This document shows, one piece after another, positions 1 through 6,870 of a stretch of DNA of 7,529 bases. Under the pieces are notes generated by a model. It did not search any database. It saw only the letters and a program-made list of their open reading frames with translations, and was not told where the DNA came from. The position numbers and the translations under genes were made by a program. The stretch comes from Nocardioides sp. (lineage in GTDB: Bacteria > Actinomycetota > Actinomycetes > Propionibacteriales > Nocardioidaceae), in NCBI GenBank assembly GCA_029264225.1, contig JARICB010000046.1, positions 1 through 7,529 of the forward strand, written 5' to 3'. Numbering within the stretch: the stretch's first letter is position 1; each line of letters starts with the position of its first letter.

Positions 1-517
1 GCAGGTCAACATCGTGCTCGGGATGAAGGGCATTACCCGCACCGACACGAGGCGCTACGCCCTCGGCGTACTCACCACCGTCCTCGGCGGCAGCACCTCC
101 TCCCGCCTGTTCCAGGAGGTCCGGGAGAACCGCGGGCTGGCCTACTCGGTCTACTCCTTCGCCAGCCACCACGCCGACGCAGGACTGGTCGGCGTCGCCG
201 TCGGCTGCCTGCCCGGCAAACTCCCGGACGTGCTGTCCACGGTACGTGCCGAGCTGGCCAAGATTGCCGCAGACGGCATCACGCCCGACGAACTCGCCCT
301 GGGCCAGGGCCAGCTGCGCGGCGGGTTGGTGCTCGGCCTCGAGGACTCCGGCTCGCGGATGTCGCGGCTGGGCAAGGCGGAGCTGGTCTACGACGAACAC
401 CTCTCCATCGACGAGGTGATCGCGCTGATCGATGGCGTCACCCTCGATCAGGTGCGCGCCATCGCCGCCGAGCTGTTCTCCCAGCCCGAGGTGCTTGCCG
501 TCGTCGGGCCGCGCTGA
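1..517 (+). CDS. M16 family zinc peptidase, C-terminal part (5' end outside window)
   Basis: This is the last 171 codons of a gene that begins before the window; the reading frame is open from base 2, so the GTG at 14 is internal. It corresponds to the C-terminal domain of M16 (insulinase/processing-peptidase-like) proteins. The key block is GGSTSSRLFQEVRENRGLAY, about residues 29-48 of the fragment, with the family's RGLAYSVYSF segment, whose Arg and Tyr contact the substrate. The zinc-binding HxxEH motif lies in the N-terminal domain and cannot be seen here, so activity cannot be judged. In Streptomyces and other actinobacteria this gene follows pnp and precedes dapB. Here dapB is indeed nearby, but an opposite-strand methyltransferase gene lies between. 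The stop (TGA) is followed by a large inverted repeat that may end transcription. Confidence 0.9.
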   Translation, partial: QVNIVLGMKGITRTDTRRYALGVLTTVLGGSTSSRLFQEVRENRGLAYSVYSFASHHADAGLVGVAVGCLPGKLPDVLSTVRAELAKIAADGITPDELALGQGQLRGGLVLGLEDSGSRMSRLGKAELVYDEHLSIDEVIALIDGVTLDQVRAIAAELFSQPEVLAVVGPR

Positions 518-548
518 CCCGTTCAGGTATTCCCGTTCCCGACTGACC

Positions 549-624
549 GCTGTAACGCCGGGTTATGTGCTGTTCACCCCCTGAAATAGCAGGGGGGTAA
601 GAGTACATAACACGGCGTTACAGC
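549..624. repeat. Large near-perfect inverted repeat (hairpin), possible bidirectional terminator or interspersed palindrome
   Basis: The outer arms, 549-568 and 605-624, are 20 bases each and pair at 19 of 20 positions (mismatch 561/612). A weaker inner stem continues with CCCCCT (577-582) against AGGGGG (591-596) around a small A-rich loop, so nearly the whole 76 bases can fold. Each outer arm also contains TAAC-N5-GTTA (553-565 and 608-620), itself a dyad. The element lies between the convergent M16 and methyltransferase genes, where a bidirectional terminator is expected, but it is longer and more A+T-containing in its arms than a usual GC-rich hairpin, and there is no clean T-tract. It could instead be a dispersed palindromic repeat or a pair of operator-like sites. 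The structure is read directly from the sequence; the function is not known. Confidence 0.8.
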
Positions 625-679
625 TGCGGTCGTGCGGCGGTGCCTGCGAGGGGCGTACGGCGACAGCGTGGGCGGTGAG

Positions 680-1201
680 TCAGCGCCGGCCGATGATCCC
701 GATCACGGCGGGAGCCTTCTGCTCCACGACGGAGACCCGGAAGCCGGCCTTGGCCAGCGACTCGGAGGTCTTCTTCACGATGTTGGGCACCAGCTCGGGC
801 GGATTGGCCTCGTAGAACAGGTAGACCGCCCCACCGGGCACGACCCGCTCGTGGAGCAGGGCCACCTCGTCATCCGCGGAGCGCACCCAGAACAGGTTCA
901 CGTTGAAGGCGAAGACCTTGGTCAGCCGCTTCACCGGGACCCGCAACGTCGCGAGATCGATCTGTCGCACGGCGAGGCGTCCGGAGTCGACGTACTTCTG
1001 GTTGCGGCGCTTGGTTCGGTCGACACCCGACTCCGAACGGTCGATCGCGAACAACTTGCCGCTCTCGAGTTTGCTGCAGATGAGTTCTGCTCCGGCGCCC
1101 GGTCCGCAGCCGATTTCGAGCACGTGGTCGTTCGGCTGGACGTCCATAAGGTCGACCGCCCAGCGGATGCGCGGAGGGATCGTCTGTACTGCCATGGTCA
1201 C
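680..1201 (-). CDS. Class I SAM-dependent methyltransferase, small
   Basis: The 173-residue product has the class I methyltransferase (Rossmann) core. Motif I, VLEIGCGPGAG (residues 27-37), binds S-adenosylmethionine. The acidic residue ending the second strand, FAIDRS (D54), would contact the ribose. A later PGGAVYLFYE segment fits the strand after motif III. The substrate cannot be told; the protein is short, without an added substrate-recognition domain, and is probably cytosolic with no signal peptide. The chosen start is GTG at 1201, with GGAAG nine bases upstream; ATG at 1195 (giving MAVQTIPP) is equally possible. The gene is divergent from dapB across about 70 bases and convergent with the M16 gene. 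Its placement on the opposite strand between two genes that are usually adjacent suggests a later insertion, which is inference. Confidence 0.85.
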   Translation of the reverse strand: MTMAVQTIPPRIRWAVDLMDVQPNDHVLEIGCGPGAGAELICSKLESGKLFAIDRSESGVDRTKRRNQKYVDSGRLAVRQIDLATLRVPVKRLTKVFAFNVNLFWVRSADDEVALLHERVVPGGAVYLFYEANPPELVPNIVKKTSESLAKAGFRVSVVEQKAPAVIGIIGRR

Positions 1202-1259
1202 AGCCTGCCACTTCCGCGTTCACCCGTCAGGCACCACCCTCGCGGAGAAGTGCTCACAG

Positions 1260-2044
<785 letters not shown>

Positions 2045-2048
2045 GCTC

Positions 2049-2345
2049 TCAGGCCAGACGCAGCAGTGCCGCCACGACGGCGGCGCCGATCACGACCACC
2101 AGGAACGGCGCCCGCAGCACCAGCGCCACGACCGCGAACGCCAACCCGGCACTTCGGGCATCGATCGTCAGTTCCTGACCCGTCGAGAACACCTGGACAC
2201 CGATCAGGGCGGCCAGCAGGGCGACGGGGATCAGGTCGGCGACGCGAGAGACCACGGGGTGCGCCAGCACCCAGCCGGGCAACGAGAGCCCGGTCAGTTT
2301 GAGGGCGTAGCAGCCAGCGGCGGCGACCAGGATCGCGAGCCACAT
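2049..2345 (-). CDS. azlD: AzlD family branched-chain amino acid exporter subunit
   Basis: The 98-residue product is very hydrophobic, with about three to four membrane segments (near residues 2-20, 36-52, 68-82 and 82-97), which is the normal size and layout for AzlD. AzlD proteins act with AzlC as a two-part exporter of branched-chain amino acids and analogues such as azaleucine (the E. coli YgaZ/YgaH type exports valine). Its ATG shares one base with the azlC stop (TGATG), and a GAGGGG lies upstream in the end of azlC, the clearest ribosome binding site within this operon. It is the last gene of the four-gene - strand unit and converges on dapB. Substrate is inferred from the family only. 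Confidence 0.9.
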   Translation of the reverse strand: MWLAILVAAAGCYALKLTGLSLPGWVLAHPVVSRVADLIPVALLAALIGVQVFSTGQELTIDARSAGLAFAVVALVLRAPFLVVVIGAAVVAALLRLA

Positions 2346-3043
2346 CAGCGCTCACCCCTCGGTTGGATCCAGAGGCCCGCCAGCAGCGCTACGGCGGCTG
2401 CTGCGAGCACGGGGACACCAGCGACGGTGAGAGGGACCAACCCGAGCGCTACGGCGCCTGCGAGGAGCGCAACCACCTGGTGACGACGCTCGCGCAGTCG
2501 GGGCCACAGCAGCGCCAGGAAGGCGGCGCCCACGGCGGCATCGAGCCCGTAGGCGCGCGGGTCGCCGATCGTGGTGCCGGCCAGTGCGCCGAGCAGGGTG
2601 GCGCCGTTCCACAGCACCAGGACGGCCAGACCGGTGGACAGGAAGCCCAGGCGCGCAGCTGGGGTGGAGGTGCGGTTGATGGCCATGGCGCTCGACTCGT
2701 CGATCAGCACCTGGGCGGCTGCCGCGCGCCGCCACCCGGAGAACTGCAGGAGCGGAGCCAGGCGCAGGCCGTAGAGGGCGTTGCGGCTGCCCAACAGGAT
2801 CGCGGTCATCGCACCACTCAGCGGGGCGCCACCGGCTGCCACGACCGCTACCAGGGCGAACTGGGAGGCGCCGGTGAAGACCAGCAAGGACAGCGCACAG
2901 GACTGGAGCACGCTCAACCCGGCGCCGACCGAGATCGCGCCGAAGGAGATGCCGTAGGCACCGGTGGCGACGCCGACCGCGAGGGCATCGCGGATGATGC
3001 TGGTGCGTTCGGCGGGCGACAGGACGTCGTCGCTGGTGCCCAT
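2345..3043 (-). CDS. azlC: AzlC family branched-chain amino acid exporter, large subunit
   Basis: This 232-residue integral membrane protein is the main subunit of the AzlCD exporter. Family blocks are FGAISVGAGLS (34-44), FTGASQFA (56-63), GSRNALYGLRLAPLL (85-99), IDESSAM (114-120) and GLDAAVGAAFLALLWP (166-181). About six or more hydrophobic segments follow one another, after a short polar N-terminus (MGTSDDVLSPAERTSIIRDA). Length is typical. Both ends overlap neighbours by one base: the ATG overlaps the stop of the GNAT gene and its own stop overlaps the azlD start. No convincing ribosome binding site precedes it, so its translation probably depends on ribosomes finishing the GNAT gene. 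Cellular role: efflux of excess branched-chain or related amino acids at the cytoplasmic membrane, inferred from the family. Confidence 0.93.
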   Translation of the reverse strand: MGTSDDVLSPAERTSIIRDALAVGVATGAYGISFGAISVGAGLSVLQSCALSLLVFTGASQFALVAVVAAGGAPLSGAMTAILLGSRNALYGLRLAPLLQFSGWRRAAAAQVLIDESSAMAINRTSTPAARLGFLSTGLAVLVLWNGATLLGALAGTTIGDPRAYGLDAAVGAAFLALLWPRLRERRHQVVALLAGAVALGLVPLTVAGVPVLAAAAVALLAGLWIQPRGER

Positions 3044-3585
3044 CAGACGATGGCGGTGTGCAACCGGACCTGTTTGACGGTGGTCGTGCCGGTGCCGTCG
3101 AGGTCCAGTTCGCGGTGCGCGCCGTCAGGCGCCCAGCCGGCCTCGGTCAAGAAGCGGCGTTGGGCATCATCGGTGCCGATGACCCAGATCAGGGCCCGGG
3201 TGAACTTGTCGGCAGCCAGGGTGTCGACGGCCGCCTGGAGCAGGCGCGAACCGTGGCCCTTGCCGCGTTCGGCGGGGTCCAGGGTCAGTTCGGAAAGCTC
3301 GCCGTCGACGACGGGGTCGGCGTCGGGGTCGCTGGCGGCGCTGGTCACGGCGAAGCCGGTGACCCGGTTTCGTTCGAGCGCGACCAGCACGCGGTTGCGG
3401 GCATCGGCGGGCTTGACGAGGGAAGCCCGCCAGACCTCGGCGATCTCGGTCGCATCAGACGGCAGTGCCTCGGCCGGGAGTACGTCGGCGTACAACTCGC
3501 GCCAGGCGCGCACCTGGAGGTGGGCGATGGCGTCGGCATCGTCGGACCAGGCAACGCGGACCGAGACATCGGCGGTGGGCGACAT
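3043..3585 (-). CDS. GNAT family N-acetyltransferase
   Basis: The 180-residue protein is a single GNAT domain that would transfer an acyl group from acetyl-CoA to an amine. The N-terminal helix region has the common VRAWRELYADVLP arrangement (25-37). The strand VTGFAVTS (75-82) leads to motif A, ELTLDPAERGKGHGSRLL (99-116), where RGKGHG (107-112) is the pyrophosphate-binding loop. FLTEAGW (145-151) matches the C-terminal motif B. The acceptor substrate is unknown. Its tight coupling to azlC/azlD invites the idea that it modifies amino acids or toxic analogues that the exporter then handles, but nothing in the sequence proves this. The start ATG at 3585 overlaps the DUF3043 stop as TGATG with only a weak ribosome binding site. 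Confidence 0.93.
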   Translation of the reverse strand: MSPTADVSVRVAWSDDADAIAHLQVRAWRELYADVLPAEALPSDATEIAEVWRASLVKPADARNRVLVALERNRVTGFAVTSAASDPDADPVVDGELSELTLDPAERGKGHGSRLLQAAVDTLAADKFTRALIWVIGTDDAQRRFLTEAGWAPDGAHRELDLDGTGTTTVKQVRLHTAIV

Positions 3586-4172
3586 CAGCGGTAGGTCTCG
3601 GGGAGCTTCTGACCGATCTTCATCTTGGACTTCGGCAACCGCATGAACTTCATCTGCATCGCCCGCATCACGGCGTAGTAGGTGGTGCCCTTGACCGGTT
3701 CGCCGGGGAACCGGCGGCTCAGCTCGCGTCGCAGCTTGAAGCGCATCGTCACCATGTCGAGGATGACCAGCATGATGGTGCCCAGCAGGATCGTGTTGCC
3801 GACGTTGGCCAGGTAGGCGTTGCCCGAATAGTCGAGGACCATCGTCACGATGAGCAGCGGAATCATCAGTTCGATGAAGGAGAACCGCGAGTCGACGAAG
3901 TCGCGGATGAACCTGCGCACCGGCCCCTTGTCGCGTGCCGGCAGGAACCGCTCGTCACCCGACTTCATGGCCGCGCGCACGCTCTGGGTCGAGTCCGCAC
4001 GTGCTGAACGCTGGGCCACCATCTGCTCGCGGCGGGTCCGGGGAACCTTCGCGCGGGCCTTGGCGGCTGCCTCTGCCTCCTTGCGGGAAGGAGTAGGGCG
4101 ACCCTTGCTGCCCGGTCGGTCGACCACAGCAGTGGTCGGAGTGGCGTCTTGTGACTTGTTGCGACGGAACAC
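3585..4172 (-). CDS. DUF3043 family membrane protein
   Basis: The 195-residue protein belongs to an actinobacterial family of unknown function. The start is taken as GTG at 4172, giving the family-typical FRRNKS N-terminus and an AAAGG ribosome binding site six bases upstream. The frame is open further upstream, to an ATG at 4346, but that would run over the pspA start and add an unrelated leader. Residues 1-85 are highly charged and Lys/Arg/Ala-rich, probably partly helical or disordered. RDFVDSRFSFIELMIPLL (90-107) leads into the first membrane helix (about 98-114); the second spans about 124-143. A basic C-terminal tail follows. It heads the four-gene - strand unit and shares its promoter region with the divergent pspA, which makes a membrane-related role plausible, but no function can be assigned. 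Confidence 0.9.
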   Translation of the reverse strand: MFRRNKSQDATPTTAVVDRPGSKGRPTPSRKEAEAAAKARAKVPRTRREQMVAQRSARADSTQSVRAAMKSGDERFLPARDKGPVRRFIRDFVDSRFSFIELMIPLLIVTMVLDYSGNAYLANVGNTILLGTIMLVILDMVTMRFKLRRELSRRFPGEPVKGTTYYAVMRAMQMKFMRLPKSKMKIGQKLPETYR

Positions 4173-4178
4173 GCGAGG

Positions 4179-4183
4179 CCTTT
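4179..4183 (-). promoter_or_regulatory. Ribosome binding site setting the DUF3043 start
   Basis: AAAGG on the - strand sits six bases before the GTG at 4172. Together with the family-typical FRRNKS N-terminus, it supports this start over the in-frame ATG at 4346. Confidence 0.55.
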
Positions 4184-4206
4184 GAGGAGTGGTGACTGGA
4201 ACCCTT

Positions 4207-4212
4207 ACTCTA
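4207..4212 (-). promoter_or_regulatory. Candidate -10 box for the DUF3043-GNAT-azlCD unit
   Basis: TAGAGT on the - strand fits TANNNT and lies 34 bases before the chosen GTG, leaving a leader of about 28 bases that includes the AAAGG site. The -35 position (about 4230-4235) reads CCAAAG, which is a poor match, so the call is tentative. It faces away from the pspA promoter candidate in the same 127-base gap. Confidence 0.35.
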
Positions 4213-4224
4213 CCGGCGCCTGTC

Positions 4225-4242
4225 TTTGGCTTTGGGTTTGGT
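4225..4242 (+). repeat. Three tandem TTTGGN hexamers in the pspA upstream region
   Basis: Three uninterrupted six-base units, TTTGGC, TTTGGG and TTTGGT, occupy the stretch directly upstream of the candidate pspA -10 box. In a GC-rich genome such a T-rich run stands out. It covers the place where a -35 element or an activator would bind. The repeat is seen directly; a regulatory role is inference. Confidence 0.6.
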
Positions 4243-4257
4243 CCTAGGGTGAACCCA
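4233..4257 (+). promoter_or_regulatory. Candidate pspA promoter with a small dyad over the -10 box
   Basis: TAGGGT (4245-4250) matches the actinobacterial TANNNT -10 pattern and would give a leader of about 43 bases before the pspA ATG. It lies inside an inverted repeat, TGGGTT (4233-4238) and AACCCA (4252-4257), six of six bases paired around a 13-base centre, which could be an operator or chance. No standard -35 is evident. An alternative is a stress sigma-factor element: GGAAC at 4198-4202 followed by GTC at 4222-4224, resembling ECF-type promoters but with imperfect spacing. Confidence 0.35.
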
Positions 4258-4299
4258 GTAAGTCCCCGGTGACACCACACGAGAGGCGCGCATTTCACC

Positions 4300-5106
4300 A
4301 TGAGTCTCATGAAGCGCTTGAGTCTGATTTTCCGTTCCAAGGCCAACTCGGCGCTCGACCGCGCCGAAGATCCACGTCAGACCCTTGACTACAGCTACCA
4401 GCGCCAGCTCGAGCTCTTGAGCAAGGTACGCCGAGGTGTTGCCGACGTTGCGACCAGCCGCAAGCGGGTCGAGCTCCAGATGAAGCAGCTCGAAGCCCAG
4501 TCGGCCAAGCTCCAGGGCCAGGCCGAGAAGGCCATTGCCGTTGACCGGGAGGATCTGGCCCGCGAGGCACTGACCCGCAAGTCGGGTCTGACGACGCAGA
4601 TCCAGGACCTGCAGGGGCAGCACGCCAACCTCCAGGGCGAGGAGGAGAAGCTCGTCCTGGCGCAGCAGCGGCTGCAGACGAAGGTCGAGTCCTTCCGCAC
4701 CCGCAAGGAGACGATCAAGGCCAACTACACCGCCGCCGAGGCGCAGACGCGCATCGGCGAGGCGATGTCGGGCATCGGCGAGGAGATGGGCGACGTCGGT
4801 CTCGCCATCCAGCGTGCCGAGGACAAGACGGCCCAGATGCAGGCCCGGGCAGGCGCCATCGACGATCTGATCGCCTCCGGCGCCCTCGACGACGCCTCCT
4901 CGATCAACGCCGGCGACGACATCGCGCGCGAGCTCGATGCACTGAGCTCCCACTCCGACGTCGAGGTGGAACTGGCTCGGCTCAAGGGCGGGAGCCAGCG
5001 CCCAGCGATCGAGCCCACCACTGATCCGGCCAGCCAGGGCAACATCTTGAGCAGCCCGGAGGACAACGCCGTCCAGCGCGAGATCAACGAGGGAGGCCAG
5101 GCATGA
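4300..5106 (+). CDS. pspA: PspA/IM30 family envelope-stress protein
   Basis: PspA proteins assemble on the inner face of the cytoplasmic membrane and stabilise it when it is damaged or loses potential; they are ESCRT-III relatives. The 268-residue product begins with the family's amphipathic N-terminus MSLMKRLSLIFRSKANSAL, followed by RAEDPRQTLDYSYQRQ (21-36). A long, charged, heptad-rich coiled coil runs to about residue 190, and then an acidic, Pro/Ser-containing tail follows (about 230-268). The start is ATG at 4300; GAGAGG lies 13 bases upstream, rather far, so an internal ATG at 4309 is possible. The stop overlaps the pspAA start by four bases (ATGA). No PspB or PspC is encoded here, so the locus is of the actinobacterial PspA-PspAA type rather than the proteobacterial pspABC type. 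Confidence 0.95.
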   Translation: MSLMKRLSLIFRSKANSALDRAEDPRQTLDYSYQRQLELLSKVRRGVADVATSRKRVELQMKQLEAQSAKLQGQAEKAIAVDREDLAREALTRKSGLTTQIQDLQGQHANLQGEEEKLVLAQQRLQTKVESFRTRKETIKANYTAAEAQTRIGEAMSGIGEEMGDVGLAIQRAEDKTAQMQARAGAIDDLIASGALDDASSINAGDDIARELDALSSHSDVEVELARLKGGSQRPAIEPTTDPASQGNILSSPEDNAVQREINEGGQA

Positions 5107-5381
5107 TCGTCCGGATCCTCGGCGAGGGACAGTTCGACGTCGCCGACGCGTCGGTCGAGCGCCTCAACCAGCTCGATGCCGCCCTCGAGGCGACCATCGC
5201 GGCGAGCGATGAGGAGGGGTTCCGGGTGGCGCTCACGTCGCTTCTCTCCGGCGTCCGTGAACATGGTGCACCGCACGAGGCCGCCAGCCTCGATGAGTCC
5301 GACCTGATCCTGCCACCCGGCGATGCCACCCTCGACGAGGTACGACAGATGCTGGGCGACGACGGTCTGATCCCGGGCTGA
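5103..5381 (+). CDS. pspAA: PspA-associated protein PspAA
   Basis: The 92-residue soluble protein starts MIVRILGEGQFDV and ends in DEVRQMLGDDGLIPG, both hallmarks of the PspAA family defined by its repeated linkage to pspA in actinobacteria and archaea. The middle is mostly helical (LNQLDAALEATIAASDEEGF, about 21-40), and SDLILPPGDATLDEV (66-80) is a conserved-looking loop before the last helix. It has no membrane segment or catalytic motif. Its ATG overlaps the pspA stop by four bases and has a strong GGAGG site (5092-5096) six bases upstream, so it should be made in good amount together with PspA. The biochemical role is unknown; direct binding to PspA is the simplest inference. Confidence 0.9.
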   Translation: MIVRILGEGQFDVADASVERLNQLDAALEATIAASDEEGFRVALTSLLSGVREHGAPHEAASLDESDLILPPGDATLDEVRQMLGDDGLIPG

Positions 5382-5388
5382 TCGCATC

Positions 5389-6297
5389 GTGGCGCACTCC
5401 CGCTTCATCAAGGACACCGGCCTGACCATCCGGATGACTACGGTGATGTTCCTCCTCGGGGGCCTCTTCGTGGCCCTGGTGGTGGCACTGATGTACACGT
5501 TCCAGAACTGGGCGCTGTTCATCGCCATCGCCGCGATCGGCCTCGCGTTCTACCAGTGGTGGTCCTCGGACACGGTGGCCATGCGGGCGATGCGCGCCCG
5601 CGAGGTGACGCCGCAGGAGGCACCCGAACTGCACGGCATGATCGACCGGCTCTGCGCCCTGGCCGACATGCCGAAGCCGCGGGTAGGCATCGCCGACATG
5701 GCGCTGCCCAACGCCTTCGCGACCGGTCGCTCACCCAACCGCTCGGTGGTCTGTGTCACGACCGGGATCTTGCAGATGCTCGACGCGGAGGAACTCGAAG
5801 CCGTGTTGGCCCACGAGTTGAGCCATGTCGCACACCGTGACGTGCTAGTGATGACCGTGGCCTCCTCGGCCGGCATCCTGGCTGGTCTGCTCACTCGAGG
5901 CGCCCAGTTCGGCGGCCTTACGCGCGGTCGGGGCAACAACAACGGCGGGCTGCCCGCCATGCTGGTGGCCATCGGGTTGAGCCTGGTGGTCTATGCCATC
6001 AGTTTCATCCTGCTGCGGCTGTTGTCGCGCTATCGCGAACTGTGCGCCGACCGGTCGGGTGCCTACCTCACCATGAAGCCGCAGGCACTCGCGTCGGCGC
6101 TGACCAAGATCTCCGGTCAGGCCGACGCGATCCCGCAGGGTGATCTGCGCGCCAACAGCGCGGTCAACTCCTTCTTCATCGTTCCGGCAGTGCGGGGAGT
6201 CTCGCTCAAGACCTTGACGGCCACGCACCCCTCGTTGGAACAGCGACTCGAGCAGCTCGCCCGGATCCAGGCCGAGCTCGGCCGACCGACGGGCTGA
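5389..6297 (+). CDS. htpX: HtpX-like M48 zinc metalloprotease, membrane-bound
   Basis: HtpX proteases cut damaged or misfolded cytoplasmic-membrane proteins. The 302-residue product has the usual architecture: an N-terminal FIKDTGLTIRMTTVMFLL leader, membrane helices at about 17-36 and 42-56, then a cytoplasmic part with the zinc site AHELSHVAHRD (141-151; ligands H142 and H146, catalytic E143). Two more hydrophobic segments follow (about 154-169 and 189-212), and then YRELCADRSGA (215-225) supplies the third ligand, E217. TATHPSLEQRLEQL near the end is the M48 C-terminal motif. All catalytic residues are intact. The start is GTG at 5389, seven bases after pspAA, with a weak ribosome binding site. 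Its place between pspAA and pspAB ties membrane-protein quality control to the PSP response. Confidence 0.95.
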   Translation: MAHSRFIKDTGLTIRMTTVMFLLGGLFVALVVALMYTFQNWALFIAIAAIGLAFYQWWSSDTVAMRAMRAREVTPQEAPELHGMIDRLCALADMPKPRVGIADMALPNAFATGRSPNRSVVCVTTGILQMLDAEELEAVLAHELSHVAHRDVLVMTVASSAGILAGLLTRGAQFGGLTRGRGNNNGGLPAMLVAIGLSLVVYAISFILLRLLSRYRELCADRSGAYLTMKPQALASALTKISGQADAIPQGDLRANSAVNSFFIVPAVRGVSLKTLTATHPSLEQRLEQLARIQAELGRPTG

Positions 6298-6300
6298 GGT

Positions 6301-6870
6301 ATGGGCTTCTGGAACGCCATGACCGGACGGTCACGGACGGTGAAGAACGACCTCGATGCACTCTTCCTGATACCGAGCGCCGCCATCACCCTCCAGACCG
6401 CGGCCGGTTACCTTCCCACCGGCACCGGCTCGGTCTGCTACCGCGCGGCGCCGGGTGCGGCGTTCACCCAGACGCAGACCGACATCACCGACCTGCTGGA
6501 TCAGGATCCGGCCGCGCCGCCCGTGCGGGTCTGTCAGGACGAGTTCGGCTTCACCTGGCTGGTCGTCGACGGAGACCCCGACGACATGGCCGGTCTCTGT
6601 ACCGACCTGCACGCAGTGAACACCAGTCTGGAGGCACAAGGCTTCGCTTCCGGACTGCTGTGCTCGATGGTGACGTTCGCCGGGCATGGACAGAGCTTCG
6701 GGCTCGTCTACCTCTACAAGCGCGGCACCTTCTATGCGTTTGCCCCTACCGGTCCCCAGCGGCGCGACAACCTGACCGAGATCGCCGTGCGCGATCAGTT
6801 GGCGGCCGAGTTGCCGATGGAGAGTGACCTGCAGCGGTGGCTCGCACTGTGGAATGCTCCAGGACTGTGA
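6301..6870 (+). CDS. pspAB: PspA-associated protein PspAB
   Basis: The 189-residue protein matches the PspAB family, known by its genomic link to pspA, pspAA and M48 proteases; its biochemical activity has not been established. The N-terminus MGFWNAMTGRSR and LDALFLIPSAAITLQTAAG (18-36) are typical. A beta-rich central region, VCQDEFGFTWLVVDG (77-91), is followed by LLCSMVTFAGHGQSFGLVYL (119-138) and an aromatic-rich FYAFAP (144-149). No membrane helix or signal peptide is seen, so it is probably cytosolic. The ATG lies three bases after the htpX stop, with GAGG almost touching it, so coupling to htpX is likely. Its own stop overlaps the next gene by four bases (GTGA). Confidence 0.88.
   Translation: MGFWNAMTGRSRTVKNDLDALFLIPSAAITLQTAAGYLPTGTGSVCYRAAPGAAFTQTQTDITDLLDQDPAAPPVRVCQDEFGFTWLVVDGDPDDMAGLCTDLHAVNTSLEAQGFASGLLCSMVTFAGHGQSFGLVYLYKRGTFYAFAPTGPQRRDNLTEIAVRDQLAAELPMESDLQRWLALWNAPGL

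Noticed and set aside
549..624. Riboswitch or transposon end
   Set aside because: The palindrome follows the M16 gene and faces a convergent gene, so it leads no coding region as a riboswitch would; no transposase, target duplication or second terminal repeat is visible.
2363..3646. A 427-codon + strand open frame over azlC and the GNAT gene
   Set aside because: It lies opposite two genes with strong family signatures, and its Gln/Gly/Ala/Arg-rich composition shows no domain; long antisense frames are common at this GC content.
4173..4346. N-terminal extension of DUF3043 to an ATG at 4346
   Set aside because: It would overlap the pspA start and both promoter candidates and adds 58 residues not typical of the family; GTG at 4172 has a ribosome binding site and the family-like FRRNKS start.
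4210..4953. A 247-codon - strand open frame opposite pspA
   Set aside because: pspA on the + strand is unmistakable; the antisense product is a low-complexity Leu/Gly/Asp-rich repeat reflecting the pspA coiled-coil codons.
6837..6866. Earlier GTG start for the DHp protein
   Set aside because: Not excluded, but the GTG at 6867 gives the usual 4-base stop/start overlap with pspAB, and the ten extra residues add nothing to the DHp fold.
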